A stretch of DNA of 64,000 nt from Aeoliella mucimassa (GCF_007748035.1 NZ_CP036278.1:6448001-6512000), one strand, 5' to 3'; positions 26,695 to 36,441 are shown, counted from the first letter of the stretch. A program made the numbers and translations. The notes: generated from the letters alone by a model not told the origin.

Positions 26695-26823
26695 TTACGG
26701 GGTCGGAATCGAGAGAGCATAGAGGCAAGAGACCAGAAAAGAAAAACTGTGTGGAGATTGGTGTTGTGCCGGATTCGGCGCTCCGCTAAAAACCTGCCAC
26801 ACGGCGTGAACGGAATCACGCTC

Positions 26824-26868
26824 AAGGCCGCACCAAGGCGCGATGGATCGTGCTGGTGCGGCCTTTTT
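26824..26868 (+). terminator. Intrinsic terminator of the Cys-rich lipoprotein gene
   Basis: Twelve-base arms aaggccgcacca (26824-26835) and tggtgcggcctt (26854-26865), perfect complements, followed by a T-run ending at 26868. Confidence 0.85.
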
Positions 26869-26882
26869 GCGTTTACGGTGGA

Positions 26883-27779
26883 TTACTTATCCGCCTCCGC
26901 TGGAGTGCTAGCAGCAAGTTCGCCTTCGTGCTTCGCACGTTGATGCGACACTTGTATGTCGGGCACCCAGTTCTCGCCGGGGTCGGTTGTGGGTTGCTTC
27001 GCAACCACATGCCGTTTGGCAAACGACCTTGGGGGGCAAGGTGGCTCGGCCGCAACGGTTACTGCGCGCCGCGTGCTACCCCAAACCTGCGGCTGGTCGA
27101 ACCACAGAATCTGCCGCTCGCCCCGCGCCCAGCACCGCACTTCGAGCGGCCCGCCGGTCCAATCGTCGGGCACGCGAAACACGATCGACAACGCGTGTTG
27201 TCCTTCGAGCGTGGTTTGCGACGAAGGCCGCATTTGAAAAAACGCCCCACGTCCGGCGTTCAAGGTTCCGCTCACCACCACTGGTTTTTTCGGTGCGTAC
27301 CGACTGGTGGTCGCGGTTTCCTTGGTCGCGTTGTTGTTCGTGGAAGTTAGCGTCGGAGTCACCTGGGCGGTTACCCCACCCAGGGGAATCGGCGACTGAC
27401 CTCCCAAACTAGCGTTGAACGTTTTGGAATGTTCGGTGGTCGTGGTCACTTTGATATCCTCCGCCAGCTCGCTGCCGAGCGTGGTTTGGGGAGCAAAGTC
27501 GTGCACAGCGATTTCGGCCGGTGCACCATCGATCTCGATGGTCACCTCCCGCACATCGCTCACTTTGCCACGAGCAACACGTACCGAAACCGGCACGGTG
27601 ACTTCCACCAAGCGCGAAGCGCTCGGCACCGTGGCATCGATCACGTCGCGAGCAACCAGCTCGCCAGGTAGATCGAATTGAACAACAGGTGGCTCAGCCC
27701 GGCCAACGGTGGCCGATAACGCGAGCCCCAAGAAAAGAACCTGCGCGCGGGCCCCTCGCGCGCCAGTGGCTGCAAACAT
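26883..27779 (-). CDS. Secreted protein of unknown function
   Basis: 298 residues from the ATG at 27779, which has GGAGG at ideal spacing and begins a signal peptide ending VGRAE. The mature protein is beta-rich (LVEVTVPVSVRVARGKVSDV, REVTIEIDGAPAEIAVHDF), then a Thr/Ser/Asn-rich stretch (about 135-175) and a second beta-rich part with FQMRPSSQTTLEGQHALSIV and WTGGPLEVRCWARGERQILW. I do not recognise a family. The end is a polar, probably disordered tail. It is downstream of, and on the same strand as, the next gene, 74 bp away. Confidence 0.68.
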   Translation of the reverse strand: MFAATGARGARAQVLFLGLALSATVGRAEPPVVQFDLPGELVARDVIDATVPSASRLVEVTVPVSVRVARGKVSDVREVTIEIDGAPAEIAVHDFAPQTTLGSELAEDIKVTTTTEHSKTFNASLGGQSPIPLGGVTAQVTPTLTSTNNNATKETATTSRYAPKKPVVVSGTLNAGRGAFFQMRPSSQTTLEGQHALSIVFRVPDDWTGGPLEVRCWARGERQILWFDQPQVWGSTRRAVTVAAEPPCPPRSFAKRHVVAKQPTTDPGENWVPDIQVSHQRAKHEGELAASTPAEADK

Positions 27780-27853
27780 GATTCGTCCTCCGTTCCCCAA
27801 TGTGTTTCCATTTGCGAACGCCAGCAGTTCGCCTGCCGACTCGCTGTTTGAAA

Positions 27854-28546
27854 TTACGCGCTGGGGGGCCAAAAGGTTCGCGCTGCAGGCGGTGCTAGCA
27901 CCAGCTCGCCTGCACGTTCGGCAATCTGTTCGCGGAAGCCAGGCAGCAGCTTGGCAAAGCAATCGGGCAGCCCTTCGAGCCGCACTCGGCTCATCACTTG
28001 ATTCAACCGAAACAACAGTAACCGGTCCTCGGCATAGTCGGCAATGAAACGCAGCTCCACGTATTTTTCAATGAACTCGGCCAGCCGCCCGACCGGCTTG
28101 CCAGCCATGCGCGCGATTTCGCCCGCGACCCACTCACTGTCAAGTTGCGACATGAAGTGATAGTAATGATCCAAACGTTCCGGCTCGGCGCCGACCAGTA
28201 CGTCGTCGAGCAACAATTCGACCACGATGTGAGCCAGAAAGCCCGCCCGCAGATCGGTCCGCTCGTCGCACGCTTCGACGATCGCCTGGCTGAACTGGAG
28301 GTTCAACTCCACAAAGGCTCGCGACTCATGAAACCAACGATCGTCGTCATGATGCTGAGCCACGCCGCGGGCGAGGGCTGCCAGCCGTGGATCGTTCGAG
28401 TCGAACTCCGACTCCACGTGCTTGGTGCGACATTTCGTCCGCCGAGCCACCACGCCCAACCAATCGGGCACCGCCAGGCCGGCCAACCAGTAGGGGTCGC
28501 AGTCGTCGCGGTCGAGCCAGCGATGGGCGTGGGAGAAGTAATTCAC
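27854..28546 (-). CDS. Conserved hypothetical protein with His/Asp-rich helical motifs
   Basis: 230 residues from a GTG at 28546 giving (M)NYFSHAHRWLDRDDCDPYWL; an upstream Met at 28600 would add 18 Pro-rich residues and is less likely. Recognisable features are GLAVPDWLGVV, QHHDDDRWFHESRAF and LAHIVVELLLDDVLV. The spacing of His and Asp loosely recalls the AcpH (acyl-carrier-protein phosphodiesterase) family and could form a metal site, but the match is too weak to assign that activity. It is divergent from pfkA with 116 bp between them. Confidence 0.65.
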   Translation of the reverse strand: MNYFSHAHRWLDRDDCDPYWLAGLAVPDWLGVVARRTKCRTKHVESEFDSNDPRLAALARGVAQHHDDDRWFHESRAFVELNLQFSQAIVEACDERTDLRAGFLAHIVVELLLDDVLVGAEPERLDHYYHFMSQLDSEWVAGEIARMAGKPVGRLAEFIEKYVELRFIADYAEDRLLLFRLNQVMSRVRLEGLPDCFAKLLPGFREQIAERAGELVLAPPAARTFWPPSA

Positions 28547-28662
28547 AGCAGCAGACCGCGGGGGGCAGGGCAGGGGGGCGGGGGGCTTCGACGCTCGCAC
28601 GACCGAACGTTCGTTGGTATGTTGGGCGTGTCAGGCAAGCGCGACAATCTAAGGCTACGACT

Positions 28663-29952
28663 ATGCTAACACAATCGGACCTCGCAATCTCGACCCTGGG
28701 CGAGCCGCAGCTCGACTCGCCGCTGTTGTTCGACGGAATCCCCACTCGATTCACGCCCGAGGCCGCTCGGGTGCTGTACAACATCGACTACCTCGAAGGC
28801 GACGATGTGATCGAACTGGGGTTCGAAAAAGCAGGAGCCCGCAAGAAGGTTTACTTCGATGCGTCAAAAAGCAAGGCAGCAATCGTGACCTGCGGGGGAC
28901 TTTGCCCCGGTCTGAACAATGTGGTCCGCAACCTCTTCTATCAGTTGCAAACCAGCTACGGCGTGCCAACCGTACTCGGCATTCGCTATGGCTACCAAGG
29001 CCTGAACCCCTCGCAAGGATTGCCGCCGCTCGAACTGACGAGCGAAATGGTGGAACGCATTCATCACCATGGTGGTACTCACCTGGGAACCTCGCGAGGT
29101 CCGCAAGATCCCAAGGTGACCGTTGATTTCCTTGAGTCACAAGGCATCAACATGCTGTTCTGCATCGGCGGCGATGGCACTCAGAAGGGCGCCCACGCGA
29201 TGGCTGTCGAAGCGCAAAAGCGGGGACTCGACATCGCGATTGTCGGCATCCCGAAAACCATCGATAACGACATCAAGTACTGCTACCGCACGTTCGGCTT
29301 TCTAACTGCAGTATCCGAGGCCGAGAAGATCATCGACTGCGCTCACGTCGAAGCCCGCAGCGTTCCCAATGGCATCGGCCTGGTAAAGCTGATGGGCCGC
29401 GAAGCGGGATTCATCGCGGCCGCGGCGACCATCGCCAGCGGCGAGGTCAATTTCACGCTCATCCCCGAAGTTCCTTTCGAACTTGAAGGCGACCACGGTT
29501 TGCTTGCCAAACTCGAGCGGCGGCTCGCGGTTCGCAGTCACGCAGTGATCGTCGTCGCCGAAGGGGCAGGGCAGCACCTGCTTGCCCGCCAAGGGGACGA
29601 GTACGACAAGTCGGGCAATCGCAAACTCGGCGACATTGGGTTGTATCTCAAGCAAGAGATCAACAACTACTTTGCCACCCGCGGCACGCCGGCTAGCGTC
29701 AAGTACCTAGACCCCAGCTACCACATCCGCAGCGTGGCGGCCAACGCCGCCGACAGCCTGCTCTGCGAGCAACTAGCCCGGCAAGCGGCCAACGCCGCTA
29801 TGGCTGGCAAGACCGACATGTTTGTCGGGCTCTGGCAGAATCACACCGTGCACGTACCGCTGTCGATCAGCACCGGGCAGATTAAACGCATCGATCCCGA
29901 GCAAGAGATGTGGACCACCGTGCTGGCGATCACCGGACAGGACAAATGGTAA
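28663..29952 (+). CDS. pfkA: ATP-dependent 6-phosphofructokinase
   Basis: 429 residues from the ATG at 28663, longer than the 320-residue E. coli enzyme and like the plant/trypanosomatid clade. It phosphorylates fructose-6-phosphate in glycolysis. GGLCPGLNNVVR binds the donor phosphate, GGDGTQKGA carries Gly where PPi-dependent enzymes have Asp, PKTIDND holds the catalytic Asp, and MGREAGFIA contacts the sugar phosphate. The Gly/Lys combination is known from ATP-using members of this clade, so ATP is the likely donor. Appears monocistronic. Confidence 0.92.
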   Translation: MLTQSDLAISTLGEPQLDSPLLFDGIPTRFTPEAARVLYNIDYLEGDDVIELGFEKAGARKKVYFDASKSKAAIVTCGGLCPGLNNVVRNLFYQLQTSYGVPTVLGIRYGYQGLNPSQGLPPLELTSEMVERIHHHGGTHLGTSRGPQDPKVTVDFLESQGINMLFCIGGDGTQKGAHAMAVEAQKRGLDIAIVGIPKTIDNDIKYCYRTFGFLTAVSEAEKIIDCAHVEARSVPNGIGLVKLMGREAGFIAAAATIASGEVNFTLIPEVPFELEGDHGLLAKLERRLAVRSHAVIVVAEGAGQHLLARQGDEYDKSGNRKLGDIGLYLKQEINNYFATRGTPASVKYLDPSYHIRSVAANAADSLLCEQLARQAANAAMAGKTDMFVGLWQNHTVHVPLSISTGQIKRIDPEQEMWTTVLAITGQDKW

Positions 29953-29983
29953 GCGGTTACACTTTGAGTGCCGACCGAGAGGG

Positions 29984-32167
29984 CTAATCGTCGCCGCCGA
30001 GGCCAAGCTTGCTGAACCAACGCCCGCGGCCTTTGCCACCGCCGCCATCGGAGGAGGAACCTCCCGTGTTGTTAGGCAGCGAGTCGCGAAGCGACTCAAG
30101 CTCGATCCGCCATTCGGCGAGCTGCGCCTGCTCACGAGCGAGCTTCGCACGCTCGACAGAGAGTTCCAACTCGGCCTCGCGGAGCTTATCGTTAAGCTCT
30201 TCTTCGAGCTGAGCCAGCTTGGCACGCTGCTGCTGAATAACCGCGTCGGAGTCGACCGCCGCTTGCACGTCGTCGGAGTGCTCTACCGGAGCAGCCGCAG
30301 CGACCAACTCGCCCGACTCGATCTTCTCGCGCAGCTCGTGGATCTCGCGATCCTTCGAGGCGACCACGTCGTCGGTGATGCGAATCGTATGTTCGATCGA
30401 GGCTCGCTCTTCGCGGCGTTCCGGCGAAAGCTCACCCGACTCTTCCTCGAGACTCATCAGCAGCTTGCGTTTGAGTTCTTCCCACTTCTCCGCGCCCGAA
30501 CCAACACTGCCACCACCGGAGCTACTGCTGTTGGCGAGCTTCTGCTCAAGCTCTTCTTTCTCCGCTCGCAGCTGACGGACGTCGTCCACCGCCATTTCGA
30601 AACGGCGTTGCAGGTCGGCAAAGTCCTGGTCGCTGGGCTCCAGCACCTGCGGCGGTTGATTGCGCAGCTGCTCTAGCTCGGCGTTCAATTCGTCGCGCTG
30701 TTCGCGGAGCGAGATCAGCTCGGCCGACTCTTCGGCGCTCTGCTCCGGACGGCGTTCCAGCTCTTGTTCGAGCTTCGCATTCTGTTCGCGTAGTTCGCGG
30801 GCGTCTTGCAGGGCCAACTCGAACTTGCCTTGGATCTCGTCCAAGGGTTCCTGGTTGGCTTCGGCCGCGGCCAGCTTTTGCGACACCTTCTCGAGGGTCT
30901 CGGCCATGTGGGCCTGCTCGTCGGCGGCCGCTTGCTGAGCTTGCTGCCAGGAGTGTCGCTCTTCGTCCAGCGTCGCTTGCAGGAAGTCGAGCTCGCCCCG
31001 CAGGTTCTTGATTTCCTCGTCCTTGCCACCGAGATCGCTGAGCAGTTGCTCACGCTCGGAATCGGTCGACTGGCTCTGTTCCTGCAAACCACTGAGTTGC
31101 TCGCGGGCTTCGTGCAGTTCGGCTTCGAGTTGGCCAATGCGTTGCGACTGCTCGTCGGACGACGAGGCCAGCGACGCCTGCCATTCGTTGCGTTCTGCCT
31201 CGTGCCTCTCCCGCTCGGCGTTCCACTCATTGCGCTGGGCTTCGAACTTCTCCCGTTCGGCATTCCACTCGTTGCGTTCCGCTTCGAATGCTTCCCGCTC
31301 GGTATTCAGCTCGCTCTGCTCGCCTTCCGCCTTTTCGCGTTCGGCGTTCAGCTCGTTGCGAACCTGCTCCAGCTCTTGGGCAGTAGAGTCGACAGCCGCC
31401 TGCAGTTCGTCGCGTTGCTGCGACTCCTGCTCGCGGGCTTGTTGTTCATCGTTGATTTGGCCTTGCAGCTCGAACAGCTCGGCTTCCAGATCGGCGACCC
31501 GTTGGTCGGTTTCGTCCGAGGCCGATTCGCGTTCTTGATTCCAGGCTTCGCGACTCGCTTCCAACTCGGCCCGCGCTTCTTCCAGCTGCTGGCGTTCGGA
31601 GTCGAGGGCTTGCCGTTGTTCGTCGAGTGAACCCCGCTCGCCTTCGACCGCCTGGCGTTGCTCTTCGATTGCCTGACGCTCAGCCTCCAGCGATTCGAAA
31701 GCTTCGGATCCTTGCGACTTGGATTCCTCAAACGCTTCGCGTTCGACTCGCAGGGCCTCTTCGGCCGCGGTCAGTTCGTGTTGTCTTGTTTCGCAGGCGG
31801 CTTCCTGCTCGGCGATGTCGGCCAGCCTGGCATCCAACTCGTCCATTCGCTGGCTGAGGTCCGCATCGGTCTCCGAGAGTTGCGACTCCCATTCCTCGCG
31901 TTGCTTGTCGAGTTCCTCGCGTTGTTGATCGAGCTGTTCGCGGGCTTCGTTCACCGAAGCATCGGCTTCGCCGCCCGATTGGTCGGCCAGTTCGCCGGCG
32001 AGTTGTTCGGCCGCTTCCTGCAGTTTGCCAGTGAACGACGACTCGATTTCCTGCATGCGAGCGCGCTGCTTCTCCAACGACGATTGCGCACGCAGCCTCA
32101 GTTCGCTGAGCGCGTCGCGTGTGTTGCCCTCGGCTGGGCAGTCGGATGGAGAAAGAGGAGTTTCCAT
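29984..32167 (-). CDS. Long coiled-coil protein, function unknown
   Basis: 727 residues, almost entirely Glu/Gln/Arg/Leu heptads from about 25 to 690, with repeated blocks such as FEAERNEWNAEREKFEAQRN. A Gly/Ser-rich linker (SSSGGGSVGSG) interrupts it near 550. The end is a Gly/Ser stretch and a short basic-aromatic tail, RGRWFSKLGLGGDD. There is no signal peptide or membrane helix, so it is cytoplasmic and probably forms a long rod or filament. Similarity to SMC-like or myosin-like proteins would be due to composition. Next gene upstream on the same strand is 196 bp away. Confidence 0.78.
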   Translation of the reverse strand: METPLSPSDCPAEGNTRDALSELRLRAQSSLEKQRARMQEIESSFTGKLQEAAEQLAGELADQSGGEADASVNEAREQLDQQREELDKQREEWESQLSETDADLSQRMDELDARLADIAEQEAACETRQHELTAAEEALRVEREAFEESKSQGSEAFESLEAERQAIEEQRQAVEGERGSLDEQRQALDSERQQLEEARAELEASREAWNQERESASDETDQRVADLEAELFELQGQINDEQQAREQESQQRDELQAAVDSTAQELEQVRNELNAEREKAEGEQSELNTEREAFEAERNEWNAEREKFEAQRNEWNAERERHEAERNEWQASLASSSDEQSQRIGQLEAELHEAREQLSGLQEQSQSTDSEREQLLSDLGGKDEEIKNLRGELDFLQATLDEERHSWQQAQQAAADEQAHMAETLEKVSQKLAAAEANQEPLDEIQGKFELALQDARELREQNAKLEQELERRPEQSAEESAELISLREQRDELNAELEQLRNQPPQVLEPSDQDFADLQRRFEMAVDDVRQLRAEKEELEQKLANSSSSGGGSVGSGAEKWEELKRKLLMSLEEESGELSPERREERASIEHTIRITDDVVASKDREIHELREKIESGELVAAAAPVEHSDDVQAAVDSDAVIQQQRAKLAQLEEELNDKLREAELELSVERAKLAREQAQLAEWRIELESLRDSLPNNTGGSSSDGGGGKGRGRWFSKLGLGGDD

Positions 32168-32363
32168 TCCTGGTTACGCGGGCCTTCCAGTTGCACCGGC
32201 GGCCAAAGTGCACGTTGTGCGCTGGCCCCCTGGTTTTTGGGCAAAGTGAATCTCTACGCAGGTATATACGCCGGACTCTGGCAGGGGTCAAAAAACGGTT
32301 TGCTGCTAGGTCAACCTGTAGGGGCTGCGCGGATTAACCGCCCAAATTTATGCCCGGCGAGAC

Positions 32364-33311
32364 TCAGGTGGGGCCATTCACAATGCACTCAGGCGTTTCG
32401 CCTTTGAAAACCGCGACCACCTGCTGCGCGACTCGCGACCGCAATTCGTGCAGCGCACGAGTCGATAGAAACGCCGCATGCGGGGTCACAATCACCCGCG
32501 GATCGTTGTACGGCGGCACCGACAGATCGGGCGGCTCAGGCACCTGCACGTCGAGTCCCGCGCCGGCAATCTCGCCCGCCTCGAGGGCCTCGGCGAGCGC
32601 TTGATGGTCGACCAGTCCACCGCGGGATGTATTGATGAGAAACGCGGTAGGCTTCATCGTTTTTAGTTCGGCCGTGCTGATCAGGTTGGCCGTTTCGTCG
32701 GTCAGCGGGCAGAGCAGTAGCACGTAATCGCTCTCGGCCAGCAATTGCTCGAGTGGGCACCACTCGCACCCAGCCGGCACCTGCTGCGAGCGATTGTTCG
32801 CCAGCACCCGCATGCCGAGCGCGGCCAGCCGCTCGACAACCAGTGAGCCAATCTGCCCGGTGCCGACGACGCCGACGGTTTGATCCTCCATCCGTTCCAT
32901 CGGCATGCCAGCCTGGCGGTTGTACTCGCCGGCTTGGGCTAGCTGGTAGTAGACGTGAATCTTCCGCCCCAGGGCGAACAGCAACGCAAGCGTATGCTCG
33001 GCCACTTCGGGAATGCAGTAATCGGGAACGTTGGTAACGATCATGCCACGCTCGGTCGCGCTGGCAACATCGATGTTGTCGAGCCCGATACCGGTCCGCG
33101 CGATATGGCGACAGTGACTCGCCGCGTCGATCACCCGCGCAGTCACCGGCGCCCAACAGGTGATGATGCAGTCGACATCAGCCGCCAAGCGAATCAGGGT
33201 CTCTTCGTCACCTGCCGGAGCGACCACCACCTCGCAATCCACCTGCGAAAGGATCGACTGCTCAAGTGCGGCGTTCGGCCAGGGATAGTCGGTGTAAAGC
33301 GCGCGGGGCAT
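32364..33311 (-). CDS. D-2-hydroxyacid dehydrogenase family protein (CtBP-like)
   Basis: 315 residues, the usual length. The NAD-binding Rossmann motif is GVVGTGQIGSLV (about 146-157). Catalytic residues are the Arg of INTSRGGLVD, the Glu of the PEPP region and the His of VTPHAAF. HIARTGIGLDNIDVASATER is the conserved lead-in. The sequence resembles the C-terminal-binding-protein-like branch rather than SerA, and lacks ACT domains. It would oxidise or reduce a 2-hydroxy/2-keto acid with NAD(H); the substrate is unknown. Confidence 0.88.
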   Translation of the reverse strand: MPRALYTDYPWPNAALEQSILSQVDCEVVVAPAGDEETLIRLAADVDCIITCWAPVTARVIDAASHCRHIARTGIGLDNIDVASATERGMIVTNVPDYCIPEVAEHTLALLFALGRKIHVYYQLAQAGEYNRQAGMPMERMEDQTVGVVGTGQIGSLVVERLAALGMRVLANNRSQQVPAGCEWCPLEQLLAESDYVLLLCPLTDETANLISTAELKTMKPTAFLINTSRGGLVDHQALAEALEAGEIAGAGLDVQVPEPPDLSVPPYNDPRVIVTPHAAFLSTRALHELRSRVAQQVVAVFKGETPECIVNGPT

Positions 33312-33461
33312 AGCTATAGGGGAGGGCAGGGGGGAACGGAACGGGAGTTGGCTCTCCTTGATCTTATCCGCGAAGGTGGGGAGTCGACACCCTCGCCAAA
33401 CATCGGGAATCCCGCAATCCGACGCTTTACGCGCGAGGATCCCCGTGGTCAGAATGGAGGA

Positions 33462-34526
33462 ATGTCCCCAGAAAACACGAATACCGATTCACAGCAAAGC
33501 GAGCGAGCACCGCTCGGCGTGCGATTGATTGCGGGAGCACTTCTACTGCTCGGCTTTATCGGCATGATCGATCAAGTGCTCGACCTGGCAACAGGTCGCG
33601 GGTTAAACCTCAACCTGAGTTTCGCCGCTGTGCTCCTGGGTTGGGGACTGTTGCGCCGCCGAGAGTGGGCTCGCTTTTGGGTCTCTGGGGCATTTGGATT
33701 GTTATTCCCCCTATTTGCTATCGGAACTGTCTTCACACTGTTCGTTCCCGGCGATGGCATTCAACTCTCTCCCGACCCAGGTCTCACCGGTATCTGGCGA
33801 AGGCTCTATGCAGTGGCATTTTTTGGATTGATGACGGCAGTAGCCGGTGCTTTTTGGAACCACCTCCTACAACAAAAGACGCTCGACTACTTTCAAAATG
33901 CGACGAATCGGCCACCATTCATCGTGTGGCCCCCGAATCGCTGGCGAATCCGGCTGCGATCTCTGCTGCTAGTAACACTTGGCGTGGCCATCTGCCTGGT
34001 ATGTGCGATGTATCACCCTGGCATTCGTCGGATGAAAGTCGCTCGCTGGGCAGCGGCCATCGACTTGAACAACCCGGTCTACTTTCCAGCGGGAGCTGCC
34101 CCACTAACCTTATCGAACCCGTACGCACCTTCCGAGAAAACTTCGACCTCTGGCATTGAGTGCCAATTGTTTTACGAAATGACTGAGGGCGATGCTTTCC
34201 AAGTTCAGCCGAAGTTAGTGTTTGTATTGTTCAACCGATGGGATTCCAATCGCAAAACAATGCATCTGGAACGATCGTGGAATTCTCCTCTCGATGAATC
34301 CGATAGGATAACGTTCCGATCCCAGCAGGGCGACTCCCTCTCGTTTCCTGGTACATGTCAAATCGCTGAGTTCTACAATGGCAAACTCTACACAAGCGAC
34401 ATGCACATCACACTGCTCGAGTTCTGGAGTTTCTACCAGCACCCCGACAGCGAGTGGTCAATCGAGGGGATCGAGCGTTATGTAACCGACCTGCGTAAGC
34501 GGGTCGCGGAGAGGGACAACAGGTAG
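33462..34526 (+). CDS. Multi-pass membrane protein, paralog 1 of a three-gene tandem array
   Basis: 354 residues; GGAGG lies just before the ATG at 33462. Four to five helices are packed in the first 190 residues (LGVRLIAGALLLLGFIGMID, LGWGLLRRREWARFW, RSLLLVTLGVAICLVCAMY). A soluble domain follows, starting RWAAAIDLNNPVYFP and ending in FYQHPDSEWSIEGIERYV. The motif LGW-x2-LRRR-xWAR and the C-terminal block are shared with the next two genes. Eight bases separate its stop from the next ATG. Function unknown; the region is more AT-rich than its surroundings. Confidence 0.75.
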   Translation: MSPENTNTDSQQSERAPLGVRLIAGALLLLGFIGMIDQVLDLATGRGLNLNLSFAAVLLGWGLLRRREWARFWVSGAFGLLFPLFAIGTVFTLFVPGDGIQLSPDPGLTGIWRRLYAVAFFGLMTAVAGAFWNHLLQQKTLDYFQNATNRPPFIVWPPNRWRIRLRSLLLVTLGVAICLVCAMYHPGIRRMKVARWAAAIDLNNPVYFPAGAAPLTLSNPYAPSEKTSTSGIECQLFYEMTEGDAFQVQPKLVFVLFNRWDSNRKTMHLERSWNSPLDESDRITFRSQQGDSLSFPGTCQIAEFYNGKLYTSDMHITLLEFWSFYQHPDSEWSIEGIERYVTDLRKRVAERDNR

Positions 34527-34534
34527 CAACTACA

Positions 34535-35398
34535 ATGTACTCTGATTCCTCATCCGCCGAATTCCCCTACAACAACGCCGAGGAGCGAGCACCGCTGATG
34601 GTACGCGTTACGGCGTTATCGCTCATTGCGGCTGGCGTTTGTGGGCTGACTCTTGGCGCATTGTGGCACTGGACCAATAGAGAGACGACACCGCTTGTAT
34701 GGGGTGGTATTTCGACCTTGCTAGGCTGGAGTTTACTGCGACGGCGGAACTGGGCGAGAGTATGCGTCGCAATATTCTCGTTTGGGTATCTACTGGTGGC
34801 ACTACTAGTAACCATTCACTATGTGATCGAGCTGGCAAAATTGTTGCTGAGTTCGCAATTGACACAGGAGAAGCTGGCAGAGCTCCACTTGATACCGATC
34901 CTCTGTGCGCTGCTGATCTTGTACTTCGTGCACCTCAGCGTAGTAGCTGTAAGCTGCCGCGATTGGTTTAGAAACAATCCACCCATTTGTCCTTTCGTTG
35001 TATGGAATCCTCTTCACTGGAACTTTCGGATCACTACGTTACTCTATCTAACTCTCGTGGTAGCCATATCGTCAGCGGCACTCATGCGTGATCCCTACTT
35101 GCGAGTCATGCGAACTCAACGTTGGGCGGAGAGTATTGACCAGAACGATCCGATCTACTTCCCCAAAGGTTTCTCGCGCCTTCTGACCATTGCTTCCTAT
35201 TCAGAAGCAACACAAACGACACCAGACCACGGTTTTCGTCAGTTACAGTACTGGGTCGTTCCGAATCAATCGCTGACTGGAGAGCCTGCAGAATTGGGGT
35301 TCGCACTCTTTCACTCTTCAAACGAAGGCGAAGTACGTCCTTCTCCAGGGGGTGCAATGCATTCCTCACAGTATGGCAGTGACTGGCAATTTGAATAG
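34535..35398 (+). pseudogene. Paralog 2, 5' fragment (interrupted by IS903-type element)
   Basis: The first 287 codons of a gene homologous to its two neighbours: VRVTALSLIAAG, LGWSLLRRRNWARVC, QRWAESIDQNDPIYFP. The IS begins at 35398 and its first base completes a TAG with the last two bases of the target site, ending the frame at once. Joining base 35397 to 36442 restores an uninterrupted frame of 357 residues, the same length as paralog 3. The truncated product would keep the membrane helices and lose most of the conserved C-terminal block. Confidence 0.88.
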
Positions 35399-36432
35399 GC
35401 CTTGTTGACTAACTCCACTCGAACTGTGGAAGCCCGAGTTGGGTGAATTGATTGATGATTTTACAGCGCAAGCGGGCTTCCGTTTGTTGGTTTTCGAATA
35501 CTCGGTTTTTGAGATGGCTCCCAAAGCTTTGTTTCACTCGGTACATGGTCGTTTCCGCCAAGCTTCTACGATGATAGCCCACTTCCTCTTTCCAACTCCT
35601 ACGCCCCTTGCGTCGAATCTGACGAATTGCCTCGTCCCGGGGCAAAGGCTCCTCCGCAGAGTTGCCATGTTGTTTGATCTTGGCGTTGTGCTGCGGCGGA
35701 ATCACCGGCTCAATGCCTTCGGATTCCAGCCCTTCATAAACCTTCCACTTGTCGTAACTACCGTCGCCGTGAAACTTTTTTACGGGCTGCTCCACCTGCT
35801 CCAGCATTTCGGGAACCGCATCGGCATCGTGGCAACTGTTCTCGGTCAAAATCTCCGCCACAATCTCGCGGGTGTCAGGATTCACCGACAAATGCAGCTT
35901 CCGCCATGTCCGCCGCTTCGACTTGCCATGCGTCCGCATCTTCCATTCGCCCTCGCCAAACACTTTCATGCCGGTGCTATCCACCACGATATCGATGTCG
36001 CCCCTCTTGTTAGCGATATCGAGCGAAACATTCAGCTTGCTGGCTCGCTTGGCGAGCGAAGAATAATTGGGAATCGCTGCCTCGACGCCCAACATCGCCA
36101 CCAGCGAGCGGCCGAATCCCTCAGTCTGCCGATAGGGAAGTTTCAGCAGTTCGCGAATCGTCAGCAAGCACTCGATCGCCGTATCGCTGAAGACAAAAGG
36201 GCGACCGACTTTTGTCTGGTCGTTAGGATGTTCCCAGTTCTCCAACGCCTCGTCGCTAAACCAAATAGTGATGTTTCCACGCTCGATGAGCGACTTGTTA
36301 TACTCCTTCCAGTTCGTGACTTTGTAGGTTCGTTTTTCTTTCGTAGCCATGTTCGATCTCCGTAAAAAAGGTACGTGGTTCCATTCCACGTTAGTTTTTA
36401 CGGAGGTTTGTGACTAATTGTTCAACAAGGCC
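35398..36432 (-). mobile_element. IS5-family, IS903-group insertion sequence
   Basis: 1035 bp. The ends are inverted repeats beginning GGCCTTGTTGA (11 exact matches, then imperfect), close to the GGCTTTGTTGAATAA ends of IS903. It is flanked by a perfect 9-bp direct repeat, ATTTGAATA, at 35389-35397 and 36433-36441, the duplication length known for this group. One intact transposase fills it. Clean ends, intact target duplication and an undecayed target gene indicate a recent insertion. Confidence 0.95.
35409..36350 (-). CDS. IS5-family (IS903 group) DDE transposase
   Basis: 313 residues from the ATG at 36350 (GGAG about 10 bases upstream); a Met 13 codons earlier is possible. The N-terminal part (YKVTNWKEYNKSLIERGNIT) binds the ends. 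The catalytic triad is visible as Asp in IVVDSTGMKVFGEGEWK, Asp in HGDGSYD and Glu in RRSLAETTMYRVK, within the Y-(2)R-(3)E-(6)K signature. Full length and without frameshifts, so it is likely active. It catalyses cut-and-paste movement of the element that carries it. Confidence 0.95.
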   Translation of the reverse strand: MATKEKRTYKVTNWKEYNKSLIERGNITIWFSDEALENWEHPNDQTKVGRPFVFSDTAIECLLTIRELLKLPYRQTEGFGRSLVAMLGVEAAIPNYSSLAKRASKLNVSLDIANKRGDIDIVVDSTGMKVFGEGEWKMRTHGKSKRRTWRKLHLSVNPDTREIVAEILTENSCHDADAVPEMLEQVEQPVKKFHGDGSYDKWKVYEGLESEGIEPVIPPQHNAKIKQHGNSAEEPLPRDEAIRQIRRKGRRSWKEEVGYHRRSLAETTMYRVKQSFGSHLKNRVFENQQTEARLRCKIINQFTQLGLPQFEWS

Positions 36433-36441
36433 ATTTGAATA

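Noticed and set aside
35439-36365. Plus-strand frame through the IS
   Set aside because: Antisense of the intact DDE transposase.
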